Below the pieces are notes generated by a model that saw nothing but the letters and a program-made list of their open reading frames with translations, was not told where the DNA came from and ran no database searches. The position numbers and the translations under genes were made by a program. DNA of 64,000 nucleotides from Anaerosoma tenue (GTDB lineage Bacteria; Actinomycetota; Coriobacteriia; Anaerosomatales; Anaerosomataceae): the NCBI RefSeq assembly GCF_023161965.1, contig NZ_JALNTY010000001.1, positions 248,001-312,000 on the forward strand. Direction: 5' to 3'. This document shows, in pieces, positions 59,215 to 64,000 of the stretch. Within the stretch, counting starts at the first letter, position 1. Each line of letters opens with the position of its first letter.

Positions 59215-60216
59215 ATGCACCACATGACACACGCCGCCATCACCGGGGTAGGGGCGTACCTCCCGGAGCACGTGCTGACCAACGACGACCTCGCGGGTAT
59301 GGTTGACACCACCGACGAGTGGATCGTGACCCGGACCGGCATCCGGGAGCGACGGATCGTCGCCGAGGGACAGTCCACGTCCGACCTTGCCGTCGAAGCC
59401 GGCCGCGCCGCTCTTGCGGACGCCGGCATGGAGCCCCACGACATCGACCTCCTGGTCGTGGGAACGGGCAGCCCGGACCACATCATGCCCTCCACAGCAG
59501 CGCTGACGCAGGACAGGCTTGGTCTCACCTGCGGTGCGGTCGACATCATGGCGGCGTGTACGAGCTTCATCGCCGCGCTCCACCACGCCACGTGCGTCAT
59601 CGAGGCCGGCCGGGCCCGGAAGGTGCTCGTGATCGGCGCCGACGCCCTCACGCGGCACATCGACTTCAATGACAGGCGCACCTGCGTGCTCTTCGGAGAC
59701 GGTGCCGGCGCGGTCGTGCTCGAGGCCTCGGACGAGCCCGGCGTCATGGGGATCGACCTCGGCTCCGACGGGTCGGGCGCCGACGTGCTCATCGTACCTG
59801 CCGGCGGCGCAGCCGCGCCCTGCACACCCGAGCGTGTCGCGAACGGCGAACACCGGCTCCGCATGTCGGGCGGCGAGGTCTTCAAGTTCGCGGTCCGGAT
59901 GATCCCCGAGACGACGCGGCGGGCCCTGGAAGCGTCGGGGCTTTCGGCCGACGACCTCACATGGCTCGTTCCGCACCAGGCGAACCAGCGCATACTCGAC
60001 GCGGTGCCTGCCCGTCTCGGCATCGCGCCTGAGCGCGTCTTCTCCAACGTGGCGATGCTCGGGAACACGTCCGCCGCGTCGATACCGCTTGCACTGCACG
60101 ACATGTATACTGGCGACCACCTGCAACCCGGAGACGTCCTTGCGCTTGTAGGATTCGGCGCCGGACTCACCTGGGGCGCGGCGGTCGTCCGCTGGACTAA
60201 GGGGCCCAACGAATGA
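59215..60216 (+). CDS. fabH: Beta-ketoacyl-ACP synthase III
   Basis: Starts fatty-acid elongation by condensing acyl-CoA with malonyl-ACP. 333 residues; catalytic Cys115 in AACTSF, His in PHQANQRI and Asn in GNTSAASIP, the Cys-His-Asn triad. ATG 59215 sits in GAGGGGCC; ATG 59224 is an alternative. Followed by fabK with an ATGA overlap. Confidence 0.95.
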   Translation: MHHMTHAAITGVGAYLPEHVLTNDDLAGMVDTTDEWIVTRTGIRERRIVAEGQSTSDLAVEAGRAALADAGMEPHDIDLLVVGTGSPDHIMPSTAALTQDRLGLTCGAVDIMAACTSFIAALHHATCVIEAGRARKVLVIGADALTRHIDFNDRRTCVLFGDGAGAVVLEASDEPGVMGIDLGSDGSGADVLIVPAGGAAAPCTPERVANGEHRLRMSGGEVFKFAVRMIPETTRRALEASGLSADDLTWLVPHQANQRILDAVPARLGIAPERVFSNVAMLGNTSAASIPLALHDMYTGDHLQPGDVLALVGFGAGLTWGAAVVRWTKGPNE

Positions 60217-61160
60217 CACTCACGACCAGGATCACCACGCTGCTGGATATCGAGCATCCCGTGATGCAGGGAGGCATGGCCTGGACCGCCACGGCCGAGT
60301 TGTCCGCGGCGGTGAGCAACGCCGGCGGCATCGGCGTGATCGGCGCCGGGCATATGCCCACGGACCTGCTCCGGGAGCAGATCCAGCTGGCCAAGGAGCT
60401 CACCGGCCGGCCGTTCGGGGTCAACCTCATGCTGCTCACGCCGCATATAGACGATATCGTGGCGATGGTCCTCGAAGAGCACGTGCCGATGGTGACCACT
60501 GGCGCCGGGAATCCGGCCAAGTACATGGGTCCGCTCAAGGACGCCGGCATCATCGTGATCCCGATCGTCCCCTCGGTGGCGCTGGCCAAGCGGATGGAGT
60601 CCATTGGCGCTGACGCCATCATCGGGGAAGGCATGGAGGCCGGTGGGCATATCGGCGAACTCACCACGATGGTGCTCACGCCTCAGCTCGTCGACGCGGT
60701 GGACATCCCCGTTATCGCCGCGGGCGGTATCGCCGACGGCAGGGGGGCGGCTGCGGCCTTCGCGCTCGGCGCCGAGGGAGTCCAGCTCGGCACCCGGTTC
60801 ATGTGCGCCGAGGAGTGCACCATCCACCCCGCGGTCAAGGAGCAGGTCCTCAAGGCCCGGGACCGCGATACGATCGTGACGGGACGGTCCACGGGCCACC
60901 CTGTGCGCGTTCTCAAGAACAAGCTCGCTCGGCAGATCATGGAGCTCGACCGCGACAACCGGTCTGCCGAGATCGAGGCGCTCGGTGCGGGTAAGCTCGC
61001 CCAGGCCATGCGCCAGGGTGACATCGAGATGGGCAGCCTGATGGCCGGCCAGTCGGCCGCGATGGTGTCGTGTATCGAGCCCGCCGCATCCATCGTCGAG
61101 GGTATCGTGGCCGAGGCGGAAGAGACGCTCAGGCGTCTCGGCGCGTGGGCGGGCCAGTGA
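60213..61160 (+). CDS. fabK: Enoyl-ACP reductase II (FabK, FMN-dependent)
   Basis: Last step of fatty-acid elongation in organisms lacking FabI. 315 residues of the nitronate monooxygenase-like TIM barrel: HPVMQGGMAW, GVNLMLLTPH, EAGGHIGE, AAGGIADGRG and LGTRFMCAEEC. The position between fabH and fabD and the typical FabK motifs support the enoyl reductase role. Start overlaps the fabH stop. A related gene lies at 63.2 kb. Confidence 0.93.
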   Translation: MTLTTRITTLLDIEHPVMQGGMAWTATAELSAAVSNAGGIGVIGAGHMPTDLLREQIQLAKELTGRPFGVNLMLLTPHIDDIVAMVLEEHVPMVTTGAGNPAKYMGPLKDAGIIVIPIVPSVALAKRMESIGADAIIGEGMEAGGHIGELTTMVLTPQLVDAVDIPVIAAGGIADGRGAAAAFALGAEGVQLGTRFMCAEECTIHPAVKEQVLKARDRDTIVTGRSTGHPVRVLKNKLARQIMELDRDNRSAEIEALGAGKLAQAMRQGDIEMGSLMAGQSAAMVSCIEPAASIVEGIVAEAEETLRRLGAWAGQ

Positions 61161-62083
61161 CGATGGGGGCTGGCGCAGCGTTCGTCTTCCCGGGGCAGGG
61201 GTCGCAGCGGGTGGGTATGCTCGACGCGCTGCCGTCAGCGGCACTCCCGGAATCCTTGCTCGACCTGGCGGAGGACGTGAGCGGTCTACCTGTGCGCGCG
61301 ATCGCCACTGAAGGGCCCGCCTCCGCTCTCGCCGACACGCGCGTGGCTCAACCTCTCCTGTTCGTCTCCGGGCTGGCCTGGGCGCGTGTCGCCGACTCAT
61401 CGGGCGTGCGGCCGCGTGCGGTGGCCGGTCACAGCCTCGGCGAGCTGACAGCGCTCGTCTACGCCGGCGTCATGGAGCCGGATGATGGTATGCGGCTGGT
61501 GTGCGAGCGCGCCAGACTGATGGCGGAGGCCGCAACGGCGGTTCCCGGTACCATGGCTGCGGTGCTCGGCATGTCGTCCGAGGAGATCGCCGCCGTCATC
61601 GACGGCCTCGACGGCGTCTGGGTGGGCAATGAGAACGGACCGGGCCAGGTGACCATCTCGGGCACGCATCCCGGTGTGGAGCGCGCTACCGCGGCGCTCC
61701 TGGGCGCGGGTGCTCGACGCGTGGTGTCTCTAGCCGTCGCCGGTGCGTTCCACTCGCCGCTCATGGCGGATGCCTCGGCCGCGTTCAGCGCGCTTCTCGA
61801 GACCGTGACGTTCGCAGACGCCCGCATCCCCGTTGCGCAGAACACCGACCCGTCCCTCGTCACGAGCGCACCGCTCATCAGGGAGCGCCTCGCCACACAG
61901 ATGGTCCGCCCTGTCGGCTGGACCGCCATCATGGAGAGCCTCCGCTCGGAAGGCGTCGGGGTGCTGGCCGAGTGCGGCCCCGGTGCGGTGCTGACCGGCA
62001 TGACCCGTCGTATGGAGGGCCTCGAAGGGGTATCTCTGGAGACAGACGGGGCCGAAAGACTCAGAGAGGTGGTACTCGGATGA
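61157..62083 (+). CDS. fabD: Malonyl-CoA:ACP transacylase
   Basis: Loads malonate onto ACP. 308 residues; FVFPGQGSQ, the nucleophile Ser in AGHSLGE, and the catalytic His in AGAFHSPLM, plus late GPGAVLTGM. GTG at 61157 overlaps the fabK stop; ATG at 61163 is an alternative. Confidence 0.95.
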   Translation: MTMGAGAAFVFPGQGSQRVGMLDALPSAALPESLLDLAEDVSGLPVRAIATEGPASALADTRVAQPLLFVSGLAWARVADSSGVRPRAVAGHSLGELTALVYAGVMEPDDGMRLVCERARLMAEAATAVPGTMAAVLGMSSEEIAAVIDGLDGVWVGNENGPGQVTISGTHPGVERATAALLGAGARRVVSLAVAGAFHSPLMADASAAFSALLETVTFADARIPVAQNTDPSLVTSAPLIRERLATQMVRPVGWTAIMESLRSEGVGVLAECGPGAVLTGMTRRMEGLEGVSLETDGAERLREVVLG

Positions 62084-62829
62084 ACCGTCTCGAGGGACGT
62101 GTCGCGCTCGTGACGGGTGGCTCGCGAGGTATCGGCGCCGCCATCGCCACACGGCTCGCTGCAGAAGGAGCATCCGTGGCGATCGGCTTCGCGGGTCGTG
62201 AGGAAGCAGCCTCCGAGGTCGTCTCGGCGATCGAGAAGGCAGGTGGCAGGGCTCTCGCCCTACAGGGCGACATCAGCGACCCTGACGCGAGCGCCGCGCT
62301 CGTGGAGCGCACGGTATCCGAGTACGGGCGCCTCGATGTGCTCGTGAACAACGCGGGGATCACGCGTGACGGCCTGCTGGTCCGGATGTCCGACGACGAC
62401 TGGCATGCGGTGATAGAGACCAACCTGAGCGGCGCGTTCTACACCACGCGGGCGGCCTCGCGGATCATGATGAAGCAGCGCGCGGGGTCTATCGTGAACA
62501 TCGCTTCGGTCGTAGGCATGATGGGTAATGCCGGCCAGGTCAACTACGCTGCCGCAAAGGCCGGCCTGATCGGGCTGACGAAGACGGTCGCCCGCGAGCT
62601 GGCCGGCCGTGGGGTGCGGGCCAACGCCGTCGCCCCCGGTTTCATCGAGACGGACATGACGGCATCGCTGCCTGACGCGGCACGTGAGGGCGCCTTGTCC
62701 ATGATCGCGATGGGACGGATGGGGTCCGTCGAGGACATCGCGGCTGTGGTGGCGTTCCTTGCGAGTGACGATGCCGCATATATCACCGGTCAGGTCATCG
62801 CCGTTGATGGCGGCATGACCTTCGCATAG
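62080..62829 (+). CDS. fabG: 3-ketoacyl-ACP reductase
   Basis: SDR-family reductase. 249 residues: GGSRGIG cofactor loop, NNAG, Ser in IASVVGMMG, catalytic YAAAK, and [16 protein letters not shown]-dependent in this family. ATG overlaps the fabD stop, continuing the chain of ATGA overlaps from fabH to fabG. Confidence 0.96.
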   Translation: MNRLEGRVALVTGGSRGIGAAIATRLAAEGASVAIGFAGREEAASEVVSAIEKAGGRALALQGDISDPDASAALVERTVSEYGRLDVLVNNAGITRDGLLVRMSDDDWHAVIETNLSGAFYTTRAASRIMMKQRAGSIVNIASVVGMMGNAGQVNYAAAKAGLIGLTKTVARELAGRGVRANAVAPGFIETDMTASLPDAAREGALSMIAMGRMGSVEDIAAVVAFLASDDAAYITGQVIAVDGGMTFA

Positions 62830-62867
62830 CCGGGCCAACGCGACAGCGCTGGAAGGAGGTGTTTCGT

Positions 62868-63110
62868 ATGGAGCAGGAGGAGATCTTCGCGAAAGTGAAG
62901 GACGTCATCGTCGACCAGCTCTCGGTGGATGATGACGATGTCACCCCCGAGGCGTCGTTCTTCGACGACCTCGGCGCCGACTCGCTCGATATCGTCGAGC
63001 TCGTCATGGCGCTTGAGGATTCGTTCGGCGTGTCCATCCCGGACGAAGAGGCCGAGTCGATCAAGACGGTCGGCGACGCGGTGGAGTACATCGCGACGAA
63101 CCTGGACTAG
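62868..63110 (+). CDS. acpP: Acyl carrier protein
   Basis: 80 residues, highly acidic; the phosphopantetheine serine is in [14 protein letters not shown] at 62868 is 8 nt behind GGAAGGAGGT, one of the strongest ribosome-binding sites in the window, consistent with high expression. It is followed by a strong hairpin. Confidence 0.97.
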   Translation: MEQEEIFAKVKDVIVDQLSVDDDDVTPEASFFDDLGADSLDIVELVMALEDSFGVSIPDEEAESIKTVGDAVEYIATNLD

Positions 63111-63133
63111 CGCGGCTGAACCGGCCGCTTTGC

Positions 63134-63165
63134 GGCGGCACCACCCTCACGCGGGTGGTGCCGCC
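63134..63165 (+). terminator. Strong hairpin after acpP
   Basis: 63134-63146 pairs with 63153-63165, 13 bp perfect, 6-nt loop, no T-run. It lies between acpP and the FabK-like gene 21 nt downstream. Confidence 0.7.
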
Positions 63166-63186
63166 CGCGCACCGCTAGGAGGAAGC

Positions 63187-64000
63187 ATGGAGATGCCAAC
63201 GCTCACGATCGGATCCCGGACCGCTCGCCTGCCCATAGTCCAGGGCGGCATGGCGGTGCGGATCTCGCTCTCGCCGCTCGCCGCGGCTGTAGCCGAAGCC
63301 GGGGGAGTGGGACTGATCGCGGGTTCGGGTCTCACCGTCGACGAGTTGGCGGCCGAGGTGCGTGCGGCTCGCGCTGCCACCTCGGGTGTCATCGGCGTCA
63401 ACATCATGGTGGCCGTCCGGGCGTTCAAGGACCTCGTCCATGCCGCGATCGGCGAGGGCGTCGACCTGGTGGTCGCAGGCGCGGGCTTCTCCCGCGACGT
63501 CTTCGGCTGGTGCCGCGACGCAGGCGTGGAGTGCGTGCCGATCGTCGGCTCCGCGCGGGTGGCACGTCTGGCTGAGCGGTTCGGCGCGTCGGCGGTGGTC
63601 GTCGAGGGCGTGGACGCCGGAGGCCATCTCGGCACCGACCAGCACGTGGACGACCTTCTCCCTGAGATCCTGGACGCTGTGGACATCCCCGTCATCGCGG
63701 CGGGGGGGATCGTTACCGGAGCCGACATCAAGCGGATGCTCGATGCCGGCGCATCAGGGGTGCAGATGGGGTCACGGTTCGTCGCCACGGAGGAGTGTTC
63801 CGCTTCCGATGAGTTCAAACGGCTCTACCTCGAGGCGTGTGAAGACGACATCGTCCTCACCAAGAGCCCGGTGGGCCTTCCCGGCCGGGCGATCGTGAAC
63901 CCGCTCACCGAGCGTCTGGCGGTGGGAGACTACCCGCGCATAGAGCGGTGCAAGTCGTGCCTCAAGGAGTGCGGCAAAGAGTACTGCATCATGGATGCGC
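63187..64000 (+). CDS. FabK/nitronate monooxygenase-like flavoprotein with Cys-rich C-terminus, cut by the window end
   Basis: Open to the last base. Starts behind AGGAGG. The TIM barrel shows LPIVQGGMAVR, GVNIMV, EGVDAGGHLG, AAGGI and MGSRFVATEEC, as in FabK and nitronate monooxygenases. Beyond the barrel, the last 20 residues seen carry CKSCLKECGKEYC, a cysteine cluster absent from the first FabK at 60.2 kb and suggestive of a bound metal or Fe-S cluster. It may be a second enoyl reductase or an oxidoreductase of another substrate. The end of the gene is not in the window. Confidence 0.8.
   Translation, partial: MEMPTLTIGSRTARLPIVQGGMAVRISLSPLAAAVAEAGGVGLIAGSGLTVDELAAEVRAARAATSGVIGVNIMVAVRAFKDLVHAAIGEGVDLVVAGAGFSRDVFGWCRDAGVECVPIVGSARVARLAERFGASAVVVEGVDAGGHLGTDQHVDDLLPEILDAVDIPVIAAGGIVTGADIKRMLDAGASGVQMGSRFVATEECSASDEFKRLYLEACEDDIVLTKSPVGLPGRAIVNPLTERLAVGDYPRIERCKSCLKECGKEYCIMDA

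Noticed and set aside
59175-61400. A 741-codon open frame on the minus strand opposite fabH and fabK
   Set aside because: Its translation is Arg/His/Pro-rich with no recognisable motifs, and it mirrors the third-position GC of two well-supported genes. Other long minus-strand frames (47594-49495 over fakA, 2971-4788 over the desulfurase, 34038-35741 over metK) are shadows for the same reason.

Overview
The window is one stretch of a high-GC (roughly two-thirds G+C by eye) bacterial chromosome, packed almost end to end with housekeeping genes. I read it as an actinobacterium, most plausibly a Coriobacteriia-like anaerobe. This rests on a perfect Gram-positive/actinobacterial LexA box, IdeR-type DtxR, a DUF6504-DnaE2 cassette, a DnaQ/UvrC-like fusion, a SepIVA-DUF177-rpmF order, FabK instead of FabI, and an ADP-forming acyl-CoA synthetase. 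No rRNA, insertion sequence, prophage or CRISPR array is visible, and the taxonomic call is an inference.

Layout. 1-2.7 kb: plsY (cut by the edge), gpsA, rpe, ribE. 3-9.3 kb: an overlapping run with an unknown protein, cysteine desulfurase, mnmA, a PHP phosphatase, Nif3, a coiled-coil zinc-ribbon protein, RNase HI and QueD. 9.3-14.4 kb: an M28 peptidase, the ideR-feoB iron operon and YihY. 14.4-22.7 kb: a DNA repair island with SOS-controlled DUF6504-dnaE2, a lipoprotein, dinB, nfo and a DnaQ-UvrC-like nuclease. 22.7-26.4 kb: an acidic Cys-tailed protein, a ChlI-ChlD fusion and RNase P RNA (minus). 26.4-29.8 kb (minus): FMN riboswitch, ribU, ecfA1, ecfA2, ecfT. 29.8-33.7 kb (minus): psiE-gltX, tRNA-Gln, tRNA-Glu, glnS. 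33.7-41.4 kb: SAM riboswitch-metK, priA, def, fmt, rsmB, glpX. 41.4-47.3 kb: an FmdB protein, a PASTA protein with a degenerate amidase domain, an M23 peptidase, TPP riboswitch-thiT-thiN, a GAF/HD-GYP protein and rpmB. 47.5-64 kb: asp23, fakA, fakB, recG, rsmD, coaD, a SepIVA-like protein, DUF177, rpmF, an ADP-forming CoA ligase, a Pta-N-like DRTGG protein, plsX, fabH, fabK, fabD, fabG, acpP and a second FabK-like gene cut by the window end.

How the genes fit together. Phospholipid and fatty-acid supply is spread over both ends (plsY, gpsA; fakA/fakB, plsX, fab genes, acpP). Vitamin uptake is controlled by RNA: an FMN riboswitch drives RibU with a complete ECF energizing module, and a solitary ThiT behind a TPP riboswitch probably borrows that module. 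The Glx-aminoacylation genes form a compact cluster: gltX, tRNA-Gln(CTG), tRNA-Glu(CTC), glnS. Start and stop signals are extremely tight. Many pairs overlap by ATGA or GTGA, three convergent pairs share one CTAG as both stop codons, and at least four genes (dinB, glnS, priA, the PASTA gene) have a -10 box 6-8 nt before the start codon, which suggests leaderless mRNAs.

No obviously new defence or biosynthetic system is visible. The most unusual items are the PASTA pseudo-amidase, the Glx cluster, the acidic Cys-tailed partner of the ChlI-ChlD protein, the CoA-ligase/DRTGG pair, a riboflavin synthase lacking a key cysteine, and the 12-bp hairpin at the predicted 5' end of the SOS mRNA.
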